A stretch of DNA of 64,000 bases from Atlantibacter subterraneus (GTDB taxonomy: Bacteria; Pseudomonadota; Gammaproteobacteria; Enterobacterales; Enterobacteriaceae), in assembly GCF_027853245.1 (NCBI RefSeq), contig NZ_JAPTZM010000003.1; one strand, written 5' to 3'. A program made the translations under genes and the position numbers. Position 1 is the first letter of the stretch. Each line of letters begins with the position of its first letter. Below are positions 1-8,577 of this stretch, one piece after another. Below the pieces are notes generated by a model that was given only the letters and a program-made list of their open reading frames with translations, did no database searches and had not been told where the DNA came from.

Positions 1-494
1 GGAATACCCAGGACGTGGTGAACGCGATTATTGATTTTCGTGCCGACGTTGGGTTTATCGAAGGACCGTGCCATATGGCGGAAATCGTCACCGAGCCGTG
101 GCTGGATGACGAGCTGGTGGTGTTCGCCGCGCCGGATAATGCGCTGGTCAACGGCCCGGTGACCCTGGAAAGCCTGGCGGCCGCGCCCTGGATCCTGCGC
201 GAGCGTGGTTCCGGCACCCGGGAAATTGTCGACTATTTATTGCTGTCCCATCTGCCGCGTTTCCATCTTGAGATGGAGCTGGGTAACTCCGAAGCCATTA
301 AACACGCGGTGCGCCACGGCCTTGGTATTAGCTGCCTGTCGCGCCGGGTGATTGCCGAACAGCTGGCGGCGGGGACGCTGGTGGAGCTGGAACTGCCGCT
401 CTCCCGCCCGGTGCGCACGCTGTACCGCATCCATCACCGGCAAAAGCACCTGTCCCGGGCGTTGCAGCGCTTTATTGGCTATTGCGGGCAGTAG
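1..494 (+). CDS. yeiE: LysR-family regulator YeiE, C-terminal part
   Basis: The window opens inside this gene; the frame is open from base 3, and about 163 C-terminal residues are visible. They form the effector-binding half of a LysR regulator and match my memory of E. coli YeiE closely, including the stretch GFIEGPCH and the block WILRERGSGTREIVDYLLLSHLP. The DNA-binding helix-turn-helix lies outside the window. YeiE is known as a transcription factor linked to iron and sulfite responses in enterics. The downstream neighbour lysP is the same neighbour as in E. coli. The internal GTG at 15 is not a real start. Confidence 0.9.
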   Translation, partial: NTQDVVNAIIDFRADVGFIEGPCHMAEIVTEPWLDDELVVFAAPDNALVNGPVTLESLAAAPWILRERGSGTREIVDYLLLSHLPRFHLEMELGNSEAIKHAVRHGLGISCLSRRVIAEQLAAGTLVELELPLSRPVRTLYRIHHRQKHLSRALQRFIGYCGQ

Positions 495-500
495 CGTCGA

Positions 501-540
501 AAAGCCGTCTTGCAGTTCCCTGACTGGCGGCTTTACTTAT
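501..540 (+). terminator. Probable terminator after yeiE
   Basis: A 7-bp stem (AAAGCCG at 501-507 with CGGCTTT at 528-534) closes a long loop and is followed by a short T-rich stretch just after the yeiE stop. The long loop makes it a weaker case than the other terminators here. Confidence 0.4.
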
Positions 541-649
541 AATCCTCCGCCGATCATGAAGGTCTCTTATAACCGCGATTTTCTGCCGTGATATCAGGAA
601 ACGCTCTGCTACAATCGCGCCTCATTTTATGGATGGGCATTATTTTTAT

Positions 650-2119
650 ATGGTTAGCGAAACGAAAACCACACAAGCGCCTGGCTTACGCCGTGAATTA
701 AAGGCGAGACATCTGACCATGATCGCCATTGGCGGCTCAATCGGCACCGGGCTTTTTGTCGCCTCTGGCGCGACCATTTCCCAGGCGGGCCCCGGCGGCG
801 CGCTGCTTTCTTATATTCTGATCGGCCTGATGGTCTACTTCCTGATGACCAGCCTCGGCGAACTGGCGGCGTATATGCCGGTGTCCGGTTCCTTTGCCAC
901 TTATGGTCAGAAGTACGTGGAAGAGGGCTTTGGCTTCGCGCTGGGCTGGAACTACTGGTACAACTGGGCGGTGACCATCGCCGTTGACCTGGTGGCCGCG
1001 CAACTGGTGATGACGTACTGGTTCCCGGATACCCCAGGCTGGATCTGGAGTGCGCTGTTCCTCGCCATCATGTTCCTGATTAACTACATTTCGGTGCGCG
1101 GTTTCGGTGAGACCGAATACTGGTTCTCGCTGATTAAAGTGACTACGGTGATTGTGTTTATCATCGTTGGCATCCTGATGATCCTGGGCATCTTCCAGGG
1201 TTCGCAACCGGCGGGCTGGAGTAACTGGACCGTAGGCGAAGCGCCATTCGCTGGCGGATTTGCCGCGATGATCGGCGTGGCGATGATCGTCGGTTTCTCC
1301 TTCCAGGGCACCGAGCTTATCGGCATTGCGGCAGGCGAATCTGAGAACCCGGAGAAGAACATTCCGCGCGCGGTGCGTCAGGTGTTCTGGCGAATCCTGC
1401 TGTTTTATGTGTTCGCTATTCTGATCATCAGCCTGATTATCCCGTACACCGATCCGAGCCTGCTGCGTAACGATGTCAAAGACATCAGCGTCAGCCCGTT
1501 CACCCTGGTGTTTGAACACGCGGGCCTGCTTTCTGCGGCGGCGATCATGAACGCGGTGATCCTGACGGCGGTGCTGTCGGCGGGTAACTCCGGCATGTAC
1601 GCCTCAACCCGTATGCTGTACACCCTGGCCTGCGACGGCAAAGCGCCGCGTATTTTCGCCAAACTGTCCCGTGGCGGCGTGCCGCGTAACGCGCTGTATG
1701 CCACTACCGTGATTGCCGGTCTGTGCTTCCTGACCTCAATGTTCGGCAACCAGACCGTGTACCTGTGGCTGCTGAATACCTCCGGGATGACCGGCTTTAT
1801 CGCCTGGCTGGGTATCGCTATCAGCCACTATCGCTTCCGTCGCGGCTACGTGATGCAGGGCCACGATATTAACGATCTGCCGTATCGCTCCGGGTTCTTC
1901 CCGCTGGGGCCGATTTTCGCCTTCGTGCTGTGCCTGATTATTACCCTCGGCCAGAACTATGAAGCCTTCCTGTCGGATACCATCGACTGGGGCGGCGTGG
2001 CGGCGACCTATATCGGCATCCCGCTGTTCCTGATTATCTGGTTCGGCTACAAGCTGGCGAAGGGTTCGCACTTCGTGAAGTACAGCGAAATGGAATTCCC
2101 GGATCGCGTTAAAAAATAA
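650..2119 (+). CDS. lysP: Lysine-specific permease LysP
   Basis: This is a 489-residue amino-acid/proton symporter of the APC family, the same length as E. coli LysP and nearly identical throughout (start MVSETKTTQAPGLRRELKARH). It imports lysine across the inner membrane and in E. coli also acts as co-sensor for the CadC acid response. About twelve hydrophobic segments are visible, with the family motif GGSIGTGLFVASG near residue 30. The start at 650 was chosen over the upstream ATG at 629 because it reproduces the E. coli N-terminus. A strong terminator follows. Nothing unusual in the sequence. Confidence 0.96.
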   Translation: MVSETKTTQAPGLRRELKARHLTMIAIGGSIGTGLFVASGATISQAGPGGALLSYILIGLMVYFLMTSLGELAAYMPVSGSFATYGQKYVEEGFGFALGWNYWYNWAVTIAVDLVAAQLVMTYWFPDTPGWIWSALFLAIMFLINYISVRGFGETEYWFSLIKVTTVIVFIIVGILMILGIFQGSQPAGWSNWTVGEAPFAGGFAAMIGVAMIVGFSFQGTELIGIAAGESENPEKNIPRAVRQVFWRILLFYVFAILIISLIIPYTDPSLLRNDVKDISVSPFTLVFEHAGLLSAAAIMNAVILTAVLSAGNSGMYASTRMLYTLACDGKAPRIFAKLSRGGVPRNALYATTVIAGLCFLTSMFGNQTVYLWLLNTSGMTGFIAWLGIAISHYRFRRGYVMQGHDINDLPYRSGFFPLGPIFAFVLCLIITLGQNYEAFLSDTIDWGGVAATYIGIPLFLIIWFGYKLAKGSHFVKYSEMEFPDRVKK

Positions 2120-2125
2120 CCCCTT

Positions 2126-2151
2126 AAAGGCGCGGCTCCCGCGCCTTTTTC
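2126..2151 (+). terminator. Rho-independent terminator of lysP
   Basis: The stem AAAGGCGCGG/CCGCGCCTTT with a CTC loop is followed by a T run immediately downstream of the lysP stop. Confidence 0.85.
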
Positions 2152-2219
2152 TTTTCCTCCGCTATCTCTTGCTTACCCTTTCTCCACAATTTTTCCATTT
2201 TACAACAAATTTTAACAAT

Positions 2220-2238
2220 TTAATTGATAAGCATTATC
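2220..2238. promoter_or_regulatory. Probable Fur box upstream of cirA
   Basis: The sequence TTGATAAGCATTATC within this stretch matches 14 of 19 positions of the Fur consensus GATAATGATAATCATTATC. It lies about 110 bp before cirA, a classic Fur-repressed TonB-dependent receptor gene, so iron repression is the natural reading. Confidence 0.65.
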
Positions 2239-2345
2239 GTTTGCTTTATGGTTAGCCGCGTAAAAAGCCACCCGCCTCGATGCGGGGGCGCAGCGGTGTG
2301 AGCGATGAGATGAATTTGTAGTATTTCACCTCATGGAGATAAGGA

Positions 2346-4310
2346 ATGTTTAGGTTGAATCCTTTGGTCAGGGGGGGACTGTGCGCGTCCGCGTTGACCC
2401 TGGCCTTACCCGTTATGGCGGCTGACAATCCGCAAGACACGATGGTTGTGACCGCATCGTCTACCGAACAAAACCTCAAAGATGCGCCCGCCAGCATTAG
2501 CGTGATCACCCAGCAAGATTTGCAGCGTAAACCGGTTCAGAACCTCAAAGAGGTGCTGAAAGAAGTGCCGGGCGTGCAGCTGACCAATGAAGGCGATAAC
2601 CGCCAGGGCGTCAGCATTCGCGGCCTGAGCAGCAGCTATACGCTGATTCTGGTAGACGGCAAGCGGGTGAACTCGCGTAATGCGGTGTTCCGTCATAACG
2701 ATTTCGACCTGAACTGGATCCCGGTAGACGCCATTGAGCGCATCGAAGTGGTGCGCGGCCCGATGTCCTCGCTGTACGGTTCCGATGCGCTGGGCGGCGT
2801 GGTCAACATCATTACCCGTAAAGTTGGCAAAAGCTGGCACGGCTCCGTCACCGCAGACACCACCATCCAGGAACACCGCGATCGCGGTGACACCTACAAC
2901 GGCCAGTTCTTCACCAGCGGTCCGCTGATTGATGACATGCTGGGCGTGAAGGTGTACGGCAGCCTGGCGAAGCGTGAAAAAGACGATCAGCAGCCGACCA
3001 GCACCGGCGAAACGCCGCGCATCGAAGGCTTTACCAGCCGCGACGCCAATGTGGAGTTCAACTGGACGCCGAACGAGAATCACGATATCGACTTCGCTTA
3101 TGGCCGCGACCGCCAGGATCGTGACTCCGATTCCCTCGCCAAAGATCGCCTTGAGCGTGAAACCTGGGCTATCGGCCACAACGGACGCTGGGATTTGGGC
3201 AACAGCGAGCTGCGCTTCTACGGCGAAAAACTCGATAACAAAGATCCTGCCAGCACCGGCACTATTACCTCCGAAAGCAACACCCTGGACGGTAAATACG
3301 TGCTGCCGATTGGCGCGATCAACCAGCTGGTGACCTTCGGCGGCGAATACCGCCATGACAAACTGAAAGATCCGGTCAACCTGACGGGGGGCAACAGCAG
3401 CGAAACCTCTGCCAATCAGTACGCGCTGTTCCTGGAAGACGAATGGCGGATTATCGACCCGCTGGCGCTGACCGCCGGTCTGCGTATGGACGATCACGAA
3501 ACCTACGGCGACCACTGGAGCCCGCGTGCGTATCTGGTATACAACGCCACCGACACCCTGACGGTGAAAGGCGGTTGGTCCACCGCGTTTAAAGCGCCTT
3601 CGCTGCTGCAACTGAGCCCGGACTGGACCACCGGTTCCTGCCGTGGTGCGTGCGAAATCGTCGGTAGCCCGGACCTGAAGCCGGAAACCAGCGAAAGCTA
3701 CGAGCTCGGCCTCTACTACGCAGGAGAAGAAGGGTGGCTGGAAGGCGTCACCGCCAGCGTCACTACCTTCCAGAACGATATTGACGACATGATCAACATC
3801 GACCGTACGCAAAGCCGCACGCTGGCACCGAGCTACAGCAACTTTGTAGGGTTCAACAGCGACGGCGAACCGATCTTCCGCTATTACAACGTCAACAAAG
3901 CACGGATCCGCGGCGTGGAAACCGAGCTGAAAGTGCCGTTCAACGACCAGTGGAAACTGACCCTGAACTACACCTACAACGACGGTCGCGACCTGAGTGG
4001 CGGCGGCAACAAACCGCTGTCATCGCTGCCGTTCCATACCGCCAACGGCACCGTGGACTGGACGCCGCTGGAAGACTGGTCGTTCTATGTGTCCGGTAAC
4101 TATACCGGCGAGCAGCGCGCCACCACGACCGCCACCACTGCAACCGGCGGCTACGTGATCTGGAACGCGGGCGCGGCCTGGCAGGCCACGAAGAACGTCA
4201 AGCTGCGTACCGGCGTGATGAACCTCGGCGATAAAGACCTGAGCCGCGAAGACTACAGTTATAACGAAGATGGCCGTCGCTACTTTGTAGCGATGGATTA
4301 CCGCTTCTGA
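2346..4310 (+). CDS. cirA: Catecholate siderophore receptor CirA
   Basis: A 654-residue TonB-dependent outer-membrane receptor; E. coli CirA is slightly longer (663). A signal peptide of about 25 residues ends at LPVMA. It is followed by a TonB-box-like DTMVVTAS (about 31-38), a plug domain with the segment VEVVRGPMSSLYGSDALGG, and a 22-strand barrel ending in the expected C-terminal phenylalanine (MDYRF). CirA takes up iron complexed by catechols such as dihydroxybenzoylserine and is the entry route for colicins I and V and some catechol antibiotics. A Fur-like box lies upstream and a terminator downstream, so it appears to be a single-gene unit. Confidence 0.95.
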   Translation: MFRLNPLVRGGLCASALTLALPVMAADNPQDTMVVTASSTEQNLKDAPASISVITQQDLQRKPVQNLKEVLKEVPGVQLTNEGDNRQGVSIRGLSSSYTLILVDGKRVNSRNAVFRHNDFDLNWIPVDAIERIEVVRGPMSSLYGSDALGGVVNIITRKVGKSWHGSVTADTTIQEHRDRGDTYNGQFFTSGPLIDDMLGVKVYGSLAKREKDDQQPTSTGETPRIEGFTSRDANVEFNWTPNENHDIDFAYGRDRQDRDSDSLAKDRLERETWAIGHNGRWDLGNSELRFYGEKLDNKDPASTGTITSESNTLDGKYVLPIGAINQLVTFGGEYRHDKLKDPVNLTGGNSSETSANQYALFLEDEWRIIDPLALTAGLRMDDHETYGDHWSPRAYLVYNATDTLTVKGGWSTAFKAPSLLQLSPDWTTGSCRGACEIVGSPDLKPETSESYELGLYYAGEEGWLEGVTASVTTFQNDIDDMINIDRTQSRTLAPSYSNFVGFNSDGEPIFRYYNVNKARIRGVETELKVPFNDQWKLTLNYTYNDGRDLSGGGNKPLSSLPFHTANGTVDWTPLEDWSFYVSGNYTGEQRATTTATTATGGYVIWNAGAAWQATKNVKLRTGVMNLGDKDLSREDYSYNEDGRRYFVAMDYRF

Positions 4311-4329
4311 TGGGTAGCTGAGAAGTGCG

Positions 4330-4360
4330 AAGGGTATCCCGGGCGGGATACCCTTTTTTT
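4330..4360 (+). terminator. Rho-independent terminator of cirA
   Basis: An 11-bp stem, AAGGGTATCCC with GGGATACCCTT around a GGGC loop, is followed by seven Ts. It sits between the convergent cirA and yeiG genes. Confidence 0.88.
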
Positions 4361-4362
4361 AC

Positions 4363-5205
4363 TTACGCCTCAGCAAAAAGATGCTCAGCGTGAAAACGCA
4401 GGTGATCTTCAATAAACGAGGCAATAAAGAAGTAACTGTGATCGTACCCCGGCTGAATGCGCAGGGTTAACGGCCAGCCGGTCTGGCGCGCCACTTCCGC
4501 CAGCTGCGCTGGCTGGAGTTGATCGGCAAGGAACTGATCGTTGTCGCCCTGATCCACTAAGGTCGGGATCTGCTGTTCGGCGCTTGCCCGAGCCATCAAC
4601 GCGCAGCTGTCCCATGCCGCCCACTGGCTTTGATCCTCGCCCAGATAGGCGCTGAACGCCTTCTGGCCCCAGGGTACGCGCACCGGATTCACAATAGGTG
4701 CAAATGCCGAAACCGACGTAAAGCGCCGCGGATTTTTCAGCGCCATGATTAACGCCCCGTGGCCGCCCATCGAGTGGCCGCTGATAGCGCAACGATCGCT
4801 GACGTTAAAGTGCTCCTGAACCAGGGCCGGTAGCTCATCGCGCAGATAGTCATACATCCGGTAATGCGCCGCCCACGGTGCCTGAGTGGCGTTCAGGTAA
4901 AAGCCCGCGCCTTTGCCCAAATCGTAGCCGTCGGCATCCGCCACATCGTCGCCGCGCGGGCTGGTGTCCGGCATCACCAGCACAATGCCCAGTTGCGCCG
5001 CGATGCGCTGGGCGTTGGCTTTGGTGGTGAAGTTTTCATCATTGCAGGTCAGGCCCGATAGCCAGTACAGCACCGGCGGCGGATTGGCGGAAACCGGCGG
5101 CGGCAAAAATACGCTCAGGGTCATGGTGCAGTTGAGCACCTCTGAATGATGACGCCAGCGTTGTTGCCAGCCCTCAAAACAGCGGTGCTCTTCAATCATC
5201 TCCAT
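4363..5205 (-). CDS. yeiG: S-formylglutathione hydrolase YeiG
   Basis: A 280-residue cytoplasmic esterase of the esterase D family, very close to E. coli YeiG (278 residues). It hydrolyses S-formylglutathione to formate and glutathione in formaldehyde detoxification. The nucleophile elbow GHSMGGHG places the catalytic Ser at residue 145; the likely Asp is in DQGDNDQFL and the His in PGYDHSYFF. The start at 5205 (MEMIEEHRCFEGW) has AAGGAGCC in front of it and equals the E. coli start, so the upstream in-frame ATG is not used. In E. coli yeiG adjoins folE; here an MFS gene lies between them. Confidence 0.94.
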   Translation of the reverse strand: MEMIEEHRCFEGWQQRWRHHSEVLNCTMTLSVFLPPPVSANPPPVLYWLSGLTCNDENFTTKANAQRIAAQLGIVLVMPDTSPRGDDVADADGYDLGKGAGFYLNATQAPWAAHYRMYDYLRDELPALVQEHFNVSDRCAISGHSMGGHGALIMALKNPRRFTSVSAFAPIVNPVRVPWGQKAFSAYLGEDQSQWAAWDSCALMARASAEQQIPTLVDQGDNDQFLADQLQPAQLAEVARQTGWPLTLRIQPGYDHSYFFIASFIEDHLRFHAEHLFAEA

Positions 5206-5330
5206 AATGGCTCCTTGGTGTATCGAAAGGGTACGCAGGTTATTCATTTTACAGTGAAGAAATTTCAGTTCAGCTTTATTCGGCTATCCTGCATCATCAA
5301 TATAACCGAATTGTAACAAATGGAGTGACC

Positions 5331-6479
5331 GTGGCGCTGCGAATTGCGATAACGGGTTTTCTGGTTTTAGTGGTGGCAATGGGTATTGGCCGTTTTGCCT
5401 TTACGCCACAGGTGCCGTTAATGATAGCTGAAGGGCAGCTCACCCTGACCAGCGCGGCGCTGGTGGCGGCGATTAACTATCTGGGCTATCTGGCAGGAGC
5501 ATGGGACGCGATGCGCGCCCATCGCCACGTAGAGTGCCGGTTGCACCTCGGCGTCTGGGGCGCGGTAGGGCTGACGTTAGTCTCTGCGCTGGCGCCGGAG
5601 GCCTGGAGCCACGCGATAATTCGCTTTGTGATTGGCGGTATGAGCGGCTGGGCGATGGTATTAATCGCCGCCTGGACCAACGAACAGCTGGCGCATTTCG
5701 GTAAACCGGGGTTAAGCGCGGCGGTCTTCGCCGGGCCGGGCGCGGGTATCGCCATCAGCGGGTTGCTGGCCGTCGCCATTCAGGCGGGGGATTTGCACGC
5801 CTGGCAGGGTTGGCTGGTGTACGGCGTACTGGCGCTGATCCTGATTGGCCTTATCGCACGTAATTTGCCGCGCAAAGGGCAGCTCCATCGCCCGGAGAGC
5901 CAGCCGCAGCCGCTGACGCTGACGCCTGGCCTGAAACGTCTGGTCTGGAGCTACAGCCTTGCCGGTTTCGGCTACATTCTGCCCGCCACGTTTCTTTCGC
6001 AAATGGCGGCGGCGCGCTTTCCCGGCAGCTTTATGGCGCAGTTTGTCTGGCCGGTATTTGGCATCGCGGCGGTGTGCGGCATTGCGTTAAGCATCGCTCT
6101 GCGCCATGTGGGCTCCAGCAATCAGCGGCTGGCGGTGGTGCTGTTTTTACAGGGCATCGGGGTGCTGGGCGCGGCGTTATTGCCTGCGATGGCGGGGCTG
6201 GTGGTCGGTGCATTGCTGGTGGGCGGCGGGTTTTTATGCGCGGTGCAGCTGTCGCTGCTGTACGGACGCGAACTTGCGCCCCAGCATACGCGCTATATGG
6301 CGGGGCTATTAACCACCGGTTATGCCATTGGGCAGTTGGGGGGACCGATAACGTCGGCGCTGTCCACCGCCTTTACCGGCAGGCTGGAGCCCGCGCTGTG
6401 GATTGCCGGCGTGGCGCTGTTTATCGCCGCCGGGCTGGTCTGGAAGCGTGAGCCTGAAAGGCCAGACCAATTTCAATAA
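5331..6479 (+). CDS. YbfB/YjiJ-type MFS transporter
   Basis: A major facilitator protein of about 382 residues with roughly twelve membrane segments. The N-terminus VVAMGIGRFAFTPQVPLM is characteristic of the YbfB/YjiJ family, whose substrates are unknown to me. The GTG at 5331 is preferred because TGGAG at 5321-5325 gives a proper Shine-Dalgarno spacing; the GTG at 5325 would overlap it. It is divergent from yeiG and absent from the E. coli yeiG-folE interval, so it is probably a lineage-specific insertion. The function is not known; the family call rests on sequence pattern only. Confidence 0.75.
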   Translation: MALRIAITGFLVLVVAMGIGRFAFTPQVPLMIAEGQLTLTSAALVAAINYLGYLAGAWDAMRAHRHVECRLHLGVWGAVGLTLVSALAPEAWSHAIIRFVIGGMSGWAMVLIAAWTNEQLAHFGKPGLSAAVFAGPGAGIAISGLLAVAIQAGDLHAWQGWLVYGVLALILIGLIARNLPRKGQLHRPESQPQPLTLTPGLKRLVWSYSLAGFGYILPATFLSQMAAARFPGSFMAQFVWPVFGIAAVCGIALSIALRHVGSSNQRLAVVLFLQGIGVLGAALLPAMAGLVVGALLVGGGFLCAVQLSLLYGRELAPQHTRYMAGLLTTGYAIGQLGGPITSALSTAFTGRLEPALWIAGVALFIAAGLVWKREPERPDQFQ

Positions 6480-6582
6480 TTATCATGGTGAATACTGGAT
6501 TATGTGCACCGGCTCACGCACAATGAATGCGCACTTTGCCCCTGGAGGGCAGAGGTACGCCACACCTGCAGGAGAAAAATAA

Positions 6583-7251
6583 ATGTCATCACTCAGTAAA
6601 GAAGCCGCCCTGGTTCATGAGGCGCTGGTCGCCCGCGGTCTGGAGACGCCGCTGCGTCCGCCGTTGCGCGAACTGGACAACGAAACCCGCAAGCGCCTCA
6701 TTTCCGAACATATGAGCGAAATCATGCAGCTGCTCAATCTGGATCTGAGCGATGACAGTTTGATGGAAACGCCGCACCGCATCGCCAAAATGTATGTCGA
6801 TGAGATTTTCTCCGGGCTGGATTACGCTAATTTCCCGAAAATCACCGTCATTGAAAATAAAATGAAGGTTGATGAAATGGTCACCGTGCGCGACATCACC
6901 CTGACCAGCACCTGCGAACACCACTTTGTGACCATCGACGGGAAAGCCACCGTGGCCTATATTCCCAAAGAGTCGGTGATCGGCCTGTCGAAAATTAACC
7001 GTATCGTGCAGTTCTTCGCCCAGCGCCCGCAGGTGCAGGAGCGTTTGACCCAGCAGATCCTGGTGGCCCTGCAAACCCTGCTTGGCACCAACAATGTTGC
7101 GGTGTCTATTGATGCGGTGCATTACTGCGTGAAAGCGCGCGGCATTCGCGACGCGACCAGCGCGACGACCACGACCTCACTCGGCGGGCTGTTCAAGTCC
7201 AGCCAGAATACGCGTCAGGAGTTCTTGCGCGCGGTGCGTCACCACAGCTAA
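6583..7251 (+). CDS. folE: GTP cyclohydrolase I FolE
   Basis: A 222-residue enzyme, the same length as E. coli FolE. It converts GTP to 7,8-dihydroneopterin triphosphate and formate, the first step of tetrahydrofolate synthesis. Zinc ligands can be placed at Cys111 and His114 (TCEHHF) and Cys182 (HYCVKARG). The substrate-binding segments VIGLSKINRIV and SATTTTSLGG-type tail are also present. It is preceded by AGGAGAAAATAA, a good ribosome site, and followed after 15 bp by yeiB, as in E. coli, so the two are probably co-transcribed. Confidence 0.96.
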   Translation: MSSLSKEAALVHEALVARGLETPLRPPLRELDNETRKRLISEHMSEIMQLLNLDLSDDSLMETPHRIAKMYVDEIFSGLDYANFPKITVIENKMKVDEMVTVRDITLTSTCEHHFVTIDGKATVAYIPKESVIGLSKINRIVQFFAQRPQVQERLTQQILVALQTLLGTNNVAVSIDAVHYCVKARGIRDATSATTTTSLGGLFKSSQNTRQEFLRAVRHHS

Positions 7252-7266
7252 CAGAAGGCCGGATGC

Positions 7267-8424
7267 ATGGAACGAAATGTCACGCTTGACGCGGTTCGTG
7301 GCGTTGCCATTCTTGGCATCCTGCTGTTGAATATTATGGCTTTCGGCCTGCCGAAAGCCGCCTATCTGAATCCCGCCTGGTATGGCGATATCACCTCCCG
7401 CGACGCCTGGACCTGGGCGCTGCTTGACCTGTTTGCCCAGGTAAAATTCCTGACCTTATTTGCGCTGCTGTTTGGCGCGGGCCTGCAATTGCTGCTGGCC
7501 CGCGGTAAACGCTGGATCCAGTCGCGTCTGACGCTGTTAGTTTTACTCGGCTTCGGCCACGGCCTGCTGCTGTGGGATGGCGACATTCTGCTGGCTTACG
7601 GGCTGGTGGGGCTGATTAGCTGGCGGCTGATCCGCGATGCGCCCAGCGTCAGGTCGTTATTCAATACCGGCCTGATGCTGTTTCTGGTGGGGCTTGGGGT
7701 ATTGATATTGCTGGGCCTGATTTCCGGTGACCAGCTTAACCGTTCGTGGATCCCTGACGAGTCGGCCCTCCAGCTGGAGCAGTTCTGGCGAACAGAAGGG
7801 GGAATGACCGCCATTCGCTACCGGGCGGATTTACTCTCCTCCACGCTGCTGGCTTTGGGCGCGCAGTACGGTTGGCAACTGGCGGGCCTGATGCTGATCG
7901 GCGCAGCGCTGATGCGCAGCGGCTGGCTGAAAGGGCAGTTTAGCCTGGGGCATTACCGGCGCACCGGCGTCATTCTGATCCTGATTGGCGTGGCGATTAA
8001 CCTGCCGTCGATTCTTCTGCAATGGCATCTCAACTGGGCCTACCGCTGGTGCGGTTTCCTGTTACAGGCTCCGCGTGAGCTGAGCGCGCCGTTTCAGGTG
8101 CTGGGCTACACCGCGCTGATTTACGGCTTCTGGCCGCAGCTTTCCCGCTGGCGCATCACCGGCGCGGTGGTCTGCGTCGGGCGGATGGCGCTCAGCAACT
8201 ATCTGCTGCAAACCCTGATCTGCACCACGCTGTTCAACCGCTTCGGTCTGTTTATGAAATTCGACCGCCTGCAGCTGCTGGCCTTTGTTCCGGCGGTATG
8301 GGCCGTAAACCTGCTGTTCTCCGTCTGCTGGCTGCGCTATTTCCGCCAGGGACCGGTGGAATGGCTGTGGCGGCAATTAACCGCACGGGCATCAGGGGTT
8401 AGCCTTTCCCGCACAGACAGATAA
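7267..8424 (+). CDS. yeiB: DUF418 inner-membrane protein YeiB
   Basis: A 385-residue polytopic membrane protein matching E. coli YeiB in length and position after folE. It begins with the conserved N-terminal pattern ERNVTLDAVRGVAILGILLLNI and ends with a DUF418 block containing SNYLLQTLICT. DUF418 proteins are poorly characterised; no reaction can be assigned. It is likely co-transcribed with folE (15-bp gap). Confidence 0.88.
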   Translation: MERNVTLDAVRGVAILGILLLNIMAFGLPKAAYLNPAWYGDITSRDAWTWALLDLFAQVKFLTLFALLFGAGLQLLLARGKRWIQSRLTLLVLLGFGHGLLLWDGDILLAYGLVGLISWRLIRDAPSVRSLFNTGLMLFLVGLGVLILLGLISGDQLNRSWIPDESALQLEQFWRTEGGMTAIRYRADLLSSTLLALGAQYGWQLAGLMLIGAALMRSGWLKGQFSLGHYRRTGVILILIGVAINLPSILLQWHLNWAYRWCGFLLQAPRELSAPFQVLGYTALIYGFWPQLSRWRITGAVVCVGRMALSNYLLQTLICTTLFNRFGLFMKFDRLQLLAFVPAVWAVNLLFSVCWLRYFRQGPVEWLWRQLTARASGVSLSRTDR

Positions 8425-8454
8425 CGATCCAGATCACAATCATTAACATTTTGG

Positions 8455-8470
8455 ATGTAACCGTTTTCAG
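8455..8470. promoter_or_regulatory. GalR/GalS operator upstream of galS
   Basis: ATGTAACCGTTTTCAG matches the GalR/GalS operator pattern (GTGKAANCGNTTNCAC) at its core, and sits about 110 bp before galS. It suggests autoregulation of galS as known in E. coli. Confidence 0.65.
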
Positions 8471-8473
8471 CGG

Positions 8474-8489
8474 TGTGATGCGCTTCACG
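8474..8489. promoter_or_regulatory. CRP site upstream of galS
   Basis: TGTGATGCGCTTCACG fits TGTGA-N6-TCACA with one mismatch and lies next to the galS operator, as expected for a cAMP-CRP-dependent galactose regulator. Confidence 0.65.
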
Positions 8490-8577
8490 CAGCATCTATT
8501 CACGCGCTGACACAATATCCTGAGCTTAACACAGGGGATATTCGTGAGTTGCTGCCAAAATAAACAGGATGAGGGTT

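Noticed and set aside
737..1519. 260-codon open frame antisense to lysP
   Set aside because: Low-complexity His/Asp/Arg composition opposite a clear permease gene.
2406..3812. 468-codon open frame antisense to cirA
   Set aside because: It mirrors the conserved CirA receptor frame, has a composition driven by GC-rich codons, no ribosome site and no recognisable domain.
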